Below are positions 8,543 through 16,439 of a stretch of 64,000 nucleotides of DNA, piece by piece. A program made the position numbers and the translations under genes. Where the stretch lies: contig JAFDZA010000018.1 in NCBI GenBank assembly GCA_018267135.1, positions 147,612 through 211,611 on the forward strand, written 5' to 3'. The stretch's first letter is position 1; each line of letters begins with the position of its first letter. Under the pieces are notes generated by a model. That model saw only the letters and a list, made by a program, of their open reading frames with translations, did no database searches and was not told where the DNA came from. The DNA is from Bacteroidota bacterium. Its GTDB lineage: Bacteria; Bacteroidota; Bacteroidia; Cytophagales; Cyclobacteriaceae.

Positions 8543-9783
8543 TTATTTACCACAAGGGGTTTCGGTTTCCAACGGTTGATTGAATCGAGATGTTGATCAT
8601 ATATTTTGAAGAATCGGGGAATGGCCTGGTCGGCTAATGGGCCGGGCGAATTCACCAACACGGCAATAGCAATCTTCTTCTTTCGATTGATGGCCACCTC
8701 GCTGCGATAATGATTAACATACCCACCGTGGTAGGCAATGGTATCATCGCGAAAGGTAACGATGCGCCAACCCAGCGCATAGTACGATTTGCGTACGGGC
8801 TTCCATTGCCAGAAGTATAAATTACGTGCTACCGCCCGCACCTGAGGTTGCAGCATTTCATTGATAGGGCCAGCCGAAAGAACCGTGTTGGAAGTCAGCA
8901 ATGCCTTCAACCAAAGGGCCAGATCAAATGCGCTGGCATTAATGCCTCCGGCCGGAGCCACCGAATAATACGCGCTTGAAATTGTGAGCGGAAGGATAAG
9001 CTGGTGCGGCATGGCCACATCGGCATTGCTTTTTATTTTTTTTAATGAAGCCGAAGCATTTTTCATTCCCAACGGAAGGAAAAGTTTTTCGGTCAGTACT
9101 TCTTCAAATGATTTATGAGTGGCCGCTTCAATTACCTTACCGATCAGGCTAAAACCTACATTCTGATAACTGTACACTTTGCCGGGCTCATCAATGAGGT
9201 CGAGGGTGCTAAGGTAGTTAATCAGCGTATCTACAGGAGCGTTTCGATCCACCATATCGGTAAACGCATGATAGGGCAGCCCTTCGGTGTGCGAGAGAAT
9301 ATGACGAATTTTTAATTGCTGGGTAGCACGCTCCGATTTGAGTTTGAAGCGGGGTAAGTATTTAATCACGGGGTCGTCCCAATGAATAATATTTTCATTT
9401 ACTAATTCTGCCGCCAGCGTGGCCGTTATACTTTTAGAAACAGAACCCACCCTAAAAACAGTTTGTGCATCTACCGAATCGGGTTTACCCACTTCGCGTA
9501 AGCCATATCCTTTTACCAGAATTATGCTGGTATCGCGCACGATCGCCACCGCCACTCCGGGGGCCTGCTTATTGGCTAACTCCGTGCGTATAAAATTTTC
9601 AAACTCATCTACCGCCTGCTGAACGAATGGATTAGAAACCAGATCTACTTTTTTGGGTCTGATGGTTTTGGGTTGGGCAACATGCGTACTCTTCAGGGGA
9701 GGATTGGGTTTATCGTCTGCGGAATAGACAAAGAAAACCATCGCTCCTACTATGATGACTCCTATTGTAATAGCAATTTTCAA
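8539..9783 (-). CDS. Serine hydrolase, class C beta-lactamase-like (penicillin-binding-protein fold)
   Basis: A 414-residue exported or membrane-anchored protein of the beta-lactamase class C/D-alanyl-D-alanine carboxypeptidase family. Residues 1-20 form a hydrophobic anchor or signal. The catalytic set is visible: S114-V-S-K117 (nucleophile and lysine), Y206-Q-N208 (YxN motif) and H352-G-G (third box). Such proteins act on peptidoglycan peptides, D-amino-acid peptides or esters; the substrate cannot be told from sequence, and resistance should not be assumed. It forms a two-gene unit with the DUF1684 gene downstream (ATGA overlap). Confidence 0.9.
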   Translation of the reverse strand: MKIAITIGVIIVGAMVFFVYSADDKPNPPLKSTHVAQPKTIRPKKVDLVSNPFVQQAVDEFENFIRTELANKQAPGVAVAIVRDTSIILVKGYGLREVGKPDSVDAQTVFRVGSVSKSITATLAAELVNENIIHWDDPVIKYLPRFKLKSERATQQLKIRHILSHTEGLPYHAFTDMVDRNAPVDTLINYLSTLDLIDEPGKVYSYQNVGFSLIGKVIEAATHKSFEEVLTEKLFLPLGMKNASASLKKIKSNADVAMPHQLILPLTISSAYYSVAPAGGINASAFDLALWLKALLTSNTVLSAGPINEMLQPQVRAVARNLYFWQWKPVRKSYYALGWRIVTFRDDTIAYHGGYVNHYRSEVAINRKKKIAIAVLVNSPGPLADQAIPRFFKIYDQHLDSINRWKPKPLVVNK

Positions 9784-9800
9784 AAAAAATTAATTTGATT

Positions 9801-10511
9801 TTATATCAGCCCTTCATCGGTCATGCTAAGATAATGATGCCCGGCTACAATTAAGTGATCGAGCAGAGCTATCTCTAGTGTCTTACCGGCTTCTTTCAGT
9901 TTTTTAGTAAGTTGTATGTCGCTATCGCTGGGTTTGAGGTTTCCCGAGGGGTGGTTGTGCACGACTATCACCCCGGACGCCAGTTCTTCCAGTGCCAGCT
10001 TAAAAATTATTTTAGGATCGGCCACAGTGCCGCTTACACCTCCTTCGCTTATTTTTTTCTTTTTGATCAACCGGTTGGCTTTGTTTAGCAGCAGCACCCA
10101 AAACTCTTCATGCGGCAAGTCCATCAAATCGCCTTTAATTAAATCGAATGCGGTTTTAGAATTTTCAATTTTCGGTTTTTCTTCCGGGTTAATTTCTTTG
10201 CGCCTTCGCCCTAACTCCAGGGCGGCCACAATGGTAATGGCTTTGGCTTCGCCTATGCCTTTGGCTTTCATCAGTTCTTTTACTGAAAGCTTGGCAAGAT
10301 GGTCTAAATTATTATCTACATAGGCTAGCACTTTTTTGGCTACTTCTACCGCGCTCATCCGGGCGGTGCCCGATCCCAACAAAATGGCAATCAGTTCGGC
10401 ATCGCTCAAAGCCGAAGTTCCCTTCTGCAATAATTTTTCCCGGGGCCGGTCTTCGGGCGACCAGCTCTTGATGTTCATCGGCAGGGTATCTTCTATCTTC
10501 ACCGGCTCCAT
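9801..10511 (-). CDS. radC: RadC family JAB/MPN domain protein
   Basis: A 236-residue RadC protein. A helix-hairpin-helix region (LMKAKGIGEAKAITIVAALELGR) comes first, then a JAMM metalloprotease-like domain with E136 (HEEFW), H185 and H187 (HNHPSG) and D196/D198 (KPSDSD). Despite its name, a role for RadC in DNA repair is not established; it may be a metal-dependent hydrolase. The conserved family start is MNIKSWSPEDRPREKL, so translation may begin at 10478 rather than at the upstream ATG at 10511. prfB lies upstream on the same strand with a gap of about 50 bases. Confidence 0.92.
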   Translation of the reverse strand: MEPVKIEDTLPMNIKSWSPEDRPREKLLQKGTSALSDAELIAILLGSGTARMSAVEVAKKVLAYVDNNLDHLAKLSVKELMKAKGIGEAKAITIVAALELGRRRKEINPEEKPKIENSKTAFDLIKGDLMDLPHEEFWVLLLNKANRLIKKKKISEGGVSGTVADPKIIFKLALEELASGVIVVHNHPSGNLKPSDSDIQLTKKLKEAGKTLEIALLDHLIVAGHHYLSMTDEGLI

Positions 10512-10564
10512 TCAAAGTTTACCGTTCAAGATAATAAAATTTATTTTTTTTATTGACAGACCGG

Positions 10565-11660
10565 TTACGAAGTGGTCTTCTCTTGTGCTTCAAGCAAAAA
10601 ACCTTTTATAAAATCATCCAGGTCTCCGTCTAATACATTTTGTGCATCGGTTCGTTCCACACCGGTACGTGCATCTTTCACCAGCTTATACGGATGCAGT
10701 ACATAATTCCGGATTTGCGAACCAAAGTCAATTTTCATTTTGCCGGCCTCAATTTTATCGCGTTCGGCATGGCGTTTTTCCATTTCAAGCTGATATAGTT
10801 TTGATTTTAGCATTTGCATGGCCCGTTCGCGGTTGGCGTGCTGGCTGCGCTCTATCTGGCAAACAATAACAATACCGGTGGGCTTATGTGTTAGTTGCAC
10901 TTTGGTTTCCACTTTATTTACATTTTGGCCACCGGCTCCGCCCGAACGCGAAGTTTGCATCTCTACATCGGCCGGGTTCACTTCTATTTCGATGGTGTCA
11001 TCTACTTTGGGGTAAACAAAAACGGAAGCAAACGAAGTGTGCCTGCGTTGGTTGGAATCGAACGGAGAAATACGCACCAGGCGGTGCACTCCGATTTCCG
11101 ACTTCAGTTTGCCGTAGGCAAAGGGCCCTTCAAACTCAAGTGTAGAAGATTTTATACCCGCCACCTCGCCCGCCTGATAATCAATTTGTGAAACGCGGTA
11201 TCCGTTTTTTTCGCCCCACATAATATACATACGATTGAGCATATCGGCCCAGTCGTTACTTTCGGTGCCTCCGGCACCCGGGTTTATTTCCATCACCGCA
11301 CTGAGTTGATCTTCTTCTTTGCTCAGCATTTTCTTAAACTCCAACTCTTCGATAATGCCGGCCACGGATTGGTAGTCGTAGTCAAGTTCTTCTTCACTTA
11401 CATCGCCCGCCTCATGAAATTCGTTGAGCACCTCCAAGTCTTCAAGGCGTTTCATCACTTTATCGTATGCGTCTGTCCACACTTTTTTAGTGCGAATGTT
11501 TTTCAATAAAGTTTCGGCCTGCTTAGGGTTGTTCCAGAAATCGGGTTGGTGCGAAATGCGCTCTTCGTCTTGTATCTCTACGATCTTGCGATCGTAGTCA
11601 AAGATACCTCCTCAGTGCCACGGTGCGGGCTCTCAAGTCTTTCAACTGTTCGGTTGTCAT
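10565..11660 (-). CDS. prfB: Peptide chain release factor 2 with programmed +1 frameshift
   Basis: RF2 ends translation at UGA and UAA codons. The gene starts at ATG 11660 with 20 codons ([20 protein letters not shown]) and then meets an in-frame TGA at 11600-11598. Reading continues in the +1 frame from GAC (11599) to the stop at 10565, giving about 364 residues. The classical slippage site is present: AGGAGG (11612-11607), TAT, CTT TGA C. The internal Shine-Dalgarno promotes slippage when RF2 is scarce, so RF2 regulates its own synthesis. The body has the GGQ motif ([17 protein letters not shown]) and the anticodon-like SPF motif. This is a complete functional gene, not a pseudogene. Confidence 0.97.
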
Positions 11661-11726
11661 AAAAAAATTTTTGCGAAGGTAAGGAGAAAAATTAAACCCG
11701 AACAATACAACTGAGGGCCGAGTCTT

Positions 11727-12245
11727 TTACCGGTAAAACGGAGAACTATAATTTACTGTTTGCAAATAATTGATTCCATTTACACGGGCATAGTGTGGGT
11801 GAATCAGCATGAGTGTTATGCCGGTGCCGGCTAAAATAGCCGAGGGCATCCAAACCGAACTGCTCAGTGGTGTATTGTTGTAGCCTGTTATATTGTTAAG
11901 CCGGTCTAAGCCGATGTACATAACCCCCAGGGCAAGCGAAAAACCACCCAGTGTATTCAAAAAACTTTTTTCGTGCTGACGCCTGATATCAATTTTCAAA
12001 ATTTCTTTAAATGAAATGGTATCGTTGGAGGTGATCATCGAAAAATCGTTCAACTCCACAATATGTCCTTCGGCATGGCGATGTCCTTTTTTCAGAACCA
12101 ACCGGATGTACTGGCCTTCGGCAAAACGGGCTTTCGCATTTCCGTTTTTAAAAAGAACCAATTGCTTTTGTGCCTGAAGCGGATGAGAAAGGCTTACGAT
12201 TAAAAATGTCATTAATAAAAAACAATGACTCTGCCTTTTTAACAT
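11727..12245 (-). CDS. Hypothetical exported or membrane protein
   Basis: I do not recognise a named family. From ATG 12245 the product has a signal peptide-like start (MLKRQSHCFLLMTFLIVSLS, cleavage near LQAQ) and then a small domain (LVLFKNGNAKARFAEGQYIR, VELNDFSMITSNDTISFKEI) resembling an SH3-like or PilZ-like beta-barrel. Two hydrophobic segments near the C-terminus (GGFSLALGVMYIGL and SAILAGTGITLMLI) may be membrane helices. Other in-frame starts are ATG 12251 and ATG 12275, which would spoil the signal peptide. It lies between cdsA and prfB, all on the minus strand. Confidence 0.7.
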   Translation of the reverse strand: MLKRQSHCFLLMTFLIVSLSHPLQAQKQLVLFKNGNAKARFAEGQYIRLVLKKGHRHAEGHIVELNDFSMITSNDTISFKEILKIDIRRQHEKSFLNTLGGFSLALGVMYIGLDRLNNITGYNNTPLSSSVWMPSAILAGTGITLMLIHPHYARVNGINYLQTVNYSSPFYR

Positions 12246-12315
12246 CAACATCTCGACAAGGGTAAACGCTCTCACAAAGTGAAGAAAGTAAAAAAGATTG
12301 AAATTACCTCGCCAC

Positions 12316-13146
12316 TCAAAAAATCTCTAGAAATGCTACGATGAAAGGGGCCGAAATCAGGAGCCCGTCAAAGCGGTCTAAAAAGCCTCCGTGGCCCGGC
12401 AGGCTGTCGCCACTGTCTTTAATTTCGATGCTGCGTTTAAGCAGCGACTCTACCAGGTCGCCATACGTACCCCCAATAATAATAATCCACCCCACGCACA
12501 GCCATTGCCAGGGCGGTAACGAAGTAAAGTAAACCGAAATGCCGTAGGTAAACACCATCGCTAGCAGCGCACCTCCTATAAAGCCTTCCCACGATTTTTT
12601 GGGAGATATCCGCTCAAATAATTTTCGCTTGCCTAAAAAGCTTCCGGCAAAATAAGCTCCGGTATCGGCCGCCCATAAAATAAGCAGGCATCCTAAAATA
12701 ATCTGATAGTTGTATTTCTTGTTTTCGAAGGCGGCCACGTTCATCAGGGCAAATGGAACGGCCGTGTAGAAGATTCCTAAAAATGTAATGGCTATGTTGG
12801 TAAACGGTTTTCGTTCAGACTGTTTATAGAGCTTGATAATATACACACACGAAATCAGCGGAAAGATTAAAAAATAGTAACGATAGCTGATCATTCCGTT
12901 TTCTACAAAAAAAGAAAGACTGAAAACAGCCAGCCCGCTAATGACCCCAATTGTTTTTTGCGGCACCAGCCCGTCTAACCCTGAGAGTTTATAAAACTCG
13001 AGCATAGACAAAAGACAGATGAAAAAGAATACGGCAAAGTACGTCCACGAACTGAAGGCCACACCCCAGATGACTGCCGTTGCACCCAGGATGCCGGTAA
13101 GTAAGCGGGGAACGAGGTTGCTGAATTTTTTATCGGCCATCGGCAA
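12316..13146 (-). CDS. cdsA: Phosphatidate cytidylyltransferase CdsA
   Basis: CdsA makes CDP-diacylglycerol from CTP and phosphatidic acid, the branch point of bacterial phospholipid synthesis, in the inner membrane. The 276-residue protein has about seven or eight membrane segments. Near the C-terminus it has the full family signature: SLLKRSIEIKDSGDSLPGHG followed by GFLDRFDG, with the metal-binding aspartates. Start is ATG 13146 (MPMADKK) or ATG 13140 (MADKK). Either way it overlaps the 3' end of the upstream CPBP protease gene, which suggests coupling. Confidence 0.96.
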   Translation of the reverse strand: MPMADKKFSNLVPRLLTGILGATAVIWGVAFSSWTYFAVFFFICLLSMLEFYKLSGLDGLVPQKTIGVISGLAVFSLSFFVENGMISYRYYFLIFPLISCVYIIKLYKQSERKPFTNIAITFLGIFYTAVPFALMNVAAFENKKYNYQIILGCLLILWAADTGAYFAGSFLGKRKLFERISPKKSWEGFIGGALLAMVFTYGISVYFTSLPPWQWLCVGWIIIIGGTYGDLVESLLKRSIEIKDSGDSLPGHGGFLDRFDGLLISAPFIVAFLEIF

Positions 13147-14050
13147 TAGTAATTTTTTTGTTGTCGAGGAATTTTTTGTAATAATAAAGACAGGCTACAC
13201 TCAGCAAGGCAAACAACAGAACAGCCAGCCATGGAGCCGGCTCTTCATTTTCTATATCCACATTTACTATGCCCAATTGATTTAAGTAAACCATCACCAC
13301 GGAAAATCCATTATTAACAGCATGGGCCAGCATGGGCACAAAAATATTTCCCGACCAATGATACAAATATCCAAACAACACACCCAATAACAGGCGGGGC
13401 ACAAATCCAAAAAATTGCATGTGTACCGCGCTAAATAAAAAAGCGGCTACCCAGATGGCTACATGAATGTTTTTTGTTCCGCGATATAATTCATTTTGCA
13501 ACAACCCGCGAAATAAAAATTCTTCACAAAATCCGGCCACTACGGCAATCACCAAAAAGCCAATGATAAACTGACCCACCGAATGAAATTGAGTGAGCGT
13601 CTTCGTGAGTTTGGCAGCCTGGTCTTCTGAAGCGCGTGCCCAGTCTTCAAACCATTTTAAAAATTCCGGGAGGTGCACATGTTGGTTCCATTCTATAATA
13701 ACAGAATCTACCACGATAAACGAAAGCACTATAGCCACCACAAATACTATACTCTGTCTGTAAAACGGATAATGGTTGAGGTGCTTAAAAGATTGACGCC
13801 TGGACAGCTTCCAACTGAGATAGGGGAAAAGAAAAAAGGCAAATACAGAAACAATGCCTTGCATGGTAAGCAGCGGCACTAAAACATGTTCATCGGGGTT
13901 GTTTACCAATTGAAAAAAATTGCCATCGCCTCTATAGAGCAGCGAGCCTGCCAGTATGCCTACAGCTGAACCTGCTACGACCCCCACAAACCCACCCAGT
14001 AATACCATAAACAGAGTGTACCAAACCGGCCGTTCATTCCTTCCTTCCAT
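13130..14050 (-). CDS. CPBP family intramembrane glutamic protease
   Basis: A 306-residue multi-pass membrane protein of the CPBP (CAAX protease and bacteriocin-processing, ABI) family. The catalytic motifs are EEFLFRGLLQNELYR (EExxxR), SAVHMQFFGF (conserved His) and HAVNNGFSV. Roles in this family range from prenyl-protein processing to bacteriocin self-immunity; none can be assigned here. Eight or so hydrophobic segments are visible. The 3' end overlaps the cdsA start by 11-17 bases, and its 5' end faces the divergently transcribed dusB across a short shared promoter region. Confidence 0.9.
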   Translation of the reverse strand: MEGRNERPVWYTLFMVLLGGFVGVVAGSAVGILAGSLLYRGDGNFFQLVNNPDEHVLVPLLTMQGIVSVFAFFLFPYLSWKLSRRQSFKHLNHYPFYRQSIVFVVAIVLSFIVVDSVIIEWNQHVHLPEFLKWFEDWARASEDQAAKLTKTLTQFHSVGQFIIGFLVIAVVAGFCEEFLFRGLLQNELYRGTKNIHVAIWVAAFLFSAVHMQFFGFVPRLLLGVLFGYLYHWSGNIFVPMLAHAVNNGFSVVMVYLNQLGIVNVDIENEEPAPWLAVLLFALLSVACLYYYKKFLDNKKITIADGR

Positions 14051-14072
14051 TTAGCTTATGGTTGAATAGTAT

Positions 14073-14080
14073 TAATTTTG
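14073..14080 (+). promoter_or_regulatory. -7 promoter element for dusB
   Basis: TAATTTTG fits the Bacteroidota TAnnTTTG -7 consensus and sits about 38 bases before the GTG start of dusB. TTAG at 14051-14054 is a weak -33 candidate with an 18-base spacer. Confidence 0.5.
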
Positions 14081-14117
14081 CATCGCAAACAACGGTGTTT
14101 TCATTGAATTAACCAAC

Positions 14118-15107
14118 GTGGTAAAGATTGGCAAAATTGAATTAGGAGCTTTCCCGCTGCTGCTCGCCCCCATGGAAGACGTGAGCGACCCGCCTTTTCG
14201 CGCGGTGTGCAAAGCCGGTGGAGCCGATCTGATGTACACCGAGTTTATTTCATCGGAAGGGCTCATCCGCCATGCCGCTAAAAGTCAGCATAAACTCGAC
14301 ATCTTTGAATACGAGCGACCTATTGGCATCCAGCTGTTTGGCGGAGATGTAGGCCACATGGCCGAATCGGCCCGAATTGCCACAGCCGTTCAGCCCGACC
14401 TGATCGACATTAACTACGGCTGCCCCGTAAAAGCGGTGGCTTGCCGCGGAGCCGGAGCCGCCCTGCTGCAAGACATACCCAAGATGGTGAAGATGACGGA
14501 GGAAGTAGTAAAAGCCACGCCTCTTCCGGTAACCGTGAAAACACGTTTGGGCTGGGATGAAAAAACAAAAAATATTGTAGAAGTAGCCGAGCGCCTGCAA
14601 GACATCGGCATCCAGGCACTGACGGTGCATGGGCGCACGCGTGTGCAGATGTACAAAGGCGAAGCCGATTGGGAACTCATCGGAAAAATTAAAGAAAACC
14701 CACGCATACACATCCCGGTGTTTGGCAATGGCGACATCAACACGCCCGAAAAAACAGTGGAGTACAAAAACCGGTATGGGGTAGATGGGGTGATGATCGG
14801 CCGTGCGGCCATCGGCTATCCGTGGATGTTTCGCGAAATTAAACACTACCTGGCAACAGGCGAAAAACTTTTACCCCCCAGCTTAACCGAACGTATCCTT
14901 GCTGTACGCACCCACCTTGATTTTTCCATTCGCTGGAAAGGCCCTAAACTGGGTGTGTTTGAAATGCGCAGGCACTATGCCAGCTATTTTAAAAACCTGC
15001 CCGACTTTAAACCATTTCGTACACTGCTGGTAGAAGCGCCCACAGCCGGGCAAGTGCATGAAATTTTGAATGAGGTGGAGAATAATTATTCTGTGCAACT
15101 GGTGTAA
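14118..15107 (+). CDS. dusB: tRNA-dihydrouridine synthase DusB
   Basis: An FMN-dependent enzyme that reduces specific uridines of tRNA to dihydrouridine. The 329-residue product has the Dus TIM-barrel: LAPMEDVSDPPFRAVCKAGG near the N-terminus, the DINYGCPVKAVACRGAGAAL loop with the catalytic cysteine, VKTRLGWDE, LTVHGRTRVQMYKGEADW and GNGDINTPEKT, followed by the C-terminal helical tRNA-binding domain (RRHYASYFKNLPDFKPFR). The start is GTG at 14118, giving a normal N-terminus (MVKIGKIELGAFPLLLAPME). It is the first plus-strand gene of the window and stands alone. Confidence 0.95.
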   Translation: MVKIGKIELGAFPLLLAPMEDVSDPPFRAVCKAGGADLMYTEFISSEGLIRHAAKSQHKLDIFEYERPIGIQLFGGDVGHMAESARIATAVQPDLIDINYGCPVKAVACRGAGAALLQDIPKMVKMTEEVVKATPLPVTVKTRLGWDEKTKNIVEVAERLQDIGIQALTVHGRTRVQMYKGEADWELIGKIKENPRIHIPVFGNGDINTPEKTVEYKNRYGVDGVMIGRAAIGYPWMFREIKHYLATGEKLLPPSLTERILAVRTHLDFSIRWKGPKLGVFEMRRHYASYFKNLPDFKPFRTLLVEAPTAGQVHEILNEVENNYSVQLV

Positions 15108-15262
15108 TTGGGGCTGGGGCGGGCCAATGGATGGTATCTGGATGGTCAAATGGGAGGGACTGACAAAAGCGGAAACAGTTACCCTTCTATGCCCTCCAAC
15201 AATGCTTTCAATCATGATGATAAGATGATAGCCTATATAACAGCACAATAAATAATCTTCCC

Positions 15263-15742
15263 ATGTTTTTAAAAATACAAAAAGCTTTTAGTTGGATACT
15301 TCTTGTTCTTATGGCTGGCCAGTGCACATGTGGTTCGCCTGTGCCAAAACCAATATCAACCCCTGTAATACACTATACTGATCGTACCGGTAAAGACTTA
15401 TTAGATCCCTCTAACGCAGGCATTATTAATCTGAGCCAGTTAGCCATTCTATGGAAAAACCCGGATGGCACATGGGGGAATGGGGTTATTCAGGCCTATC
15501 GAATGGAGCCTAATTCATCCTCACCTTATCTGCCTACCGGGTACGTAATCAATGTGCCTCCCGATATGTTTGGTGCGGCTGGCACCAAATATATCCGATT
15601 GAGCAACTCAGATACTGACACCCTTTCTTTTGTATTGAACGGTTCATCGTTAAAAAGTTTTTTTTATAATGGAAAATTAGTGCCGCCTCCCAACGGAATG
15701 GGCTCTTATCCGGTATTGTTTCCGGTGCTTGTCACTAAATAA
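15263..15742 (+). CDS. Hypothetical exported protein
   Basis: A 159-residue product of no family I can name. It starts with a signal sequence (FLKIQKAFSWILLVLMAGQC); a cysteine follows the hydrophobic core, but AGQC is not a strict lipobox, so lipoprotein status is uncertain. The mature part has beta-rich stretches (YTDRTGKDLLDPSNAGIINL, YIRLSNSDTDTLSFVLNG). Layouts like this (a Thr/Asp-rich fragment after 'D-x-x-G-x-DLL') are common in small Bacteroidota lipoproteins. It is AT-rich compared with dusB and lies 22 bases before a broken outer-membrane protein gene, probably in one transcript. Confidence 0.7.
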   Translation: MFLKIQKAFSWILLVLMAGQCTCGSPVPKPISTPVIHYTDRTGKDLLDPSNAGIINLSQLAILWKNPDGTWGNGVIQAYRMEPNSSSPYLPTGYVINVPPDMFGAAGTKYIRLSNSDTDTLSFVLNGSSLKSFFYNGKLVPPPNGMGSYPVLFPVLVTK

Positions 15743-15764
15743 CACTCCGTTTCTTAAAGGAGCC

Positions 15765-16390
15765 ATGAAAGGATTTTTGCCAAAATATTTTTTGGTAATT
15801 TTAGTGTGCAGTGCAGTAATAACACTTGCACACAGCCAAGAAAGAAGAGGTGGAGTTGATATAGGAACAGGGAGTACGTTCACTCAGAAATCTGTATTTA
15901 TTTTTTTAGAGCCATCTTTTAGTCTTAGCAAATGTGCTCGGTTAATAGCAAGACAGGAAATATTTGGTATTCCTGCCAGTCGGTTAATTATCTCCTCATC
16001 TTTTAATGTCATAAGGTATCCTTCATATTACACGAAGCTTAAAATAAAAGAGCTAATTTTTTTGTGGGTTTAGGAGTGGGGCTTTATTGGCAAGGCTTTT
16101 GGCAAGACTCCTATACGGTCGTTCTCAATTCAAAAAATTATCTTGTTATAACCGATACAGAAAATGGATTGAGTTATTGGGGTATCTATCCAAAAATGGG
16201 TATAAACATTCGCCATCTTACTTTTCAGGTTGAGTATAATTTCTTTCAACCTCAACAAGTTAAGCTACTCTATACCGATCCTGCATCTGATCATTTATAT
16301 TTTATCAAACAGACGGAAGTAAGCGGTAGTTATCTGGCAATCAAAGCTTCATTGTTTTTAGGAAGGATTAGAGGGAAAACAAAAAAATAG
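15765..16390 (+). pseudogene. Outer-membrane beta-barrel protein gene, frameshifted at a T7 run
   Basis: Two adjacent frames form one protein. The first (ATG 15765) encodes a signal peptide (PKYFLVILVCSAVITLAHSQ) and barrel-like strands and ends at TAG 16071-16073. The second, in the next frame, continues with FFVGLGVGLYWQGFW, GIYPKMGINIRHLTFQVEY and ends SLFLGRIRGKTKK. The break lies in a run of seven T at about 16056-16062; one extra T would restore a gene of about 209 residues. Causes could be a sequencing indel, a real mutation, or slippage during transcription or translation. AAAGGAG stands just before the ATG, with unusually short spacing. Confidence 0.72.
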
Positions 16391-16439
16391 TTTTTTCTAT
16401 TTCCTTGTAATCAACCAGTATTAGTTTCTTAAGAGGTAA

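Noticed and set aside
8539..9783. Calling the serine hydrolase an antibiotic-resistance beta-lactamase
   Set aside because: The SxxK, YxN and HGG motifs are shared by many peptidases and esterases; nothing points to antibiotic hydrolysis.
10565..11506. prfB read as a shorter gene starting at ATG 11506
   Set aside because: This omits the conserved N-terminal domain; the upstream 20 codons and frameshift site restore the full RF2.
14250..14846. A 198-codon open frame antisense to dusB
   Set aside because: No recognisable domain; dusB motifs cover the entire stretch on the plus strand.
16064..16390. A separate gene starting at GTG/ATG near 16064
   Set aside because: It starts in the middle of a barrel strand, lacks a signal peptide and continues the preceding frame after one base.
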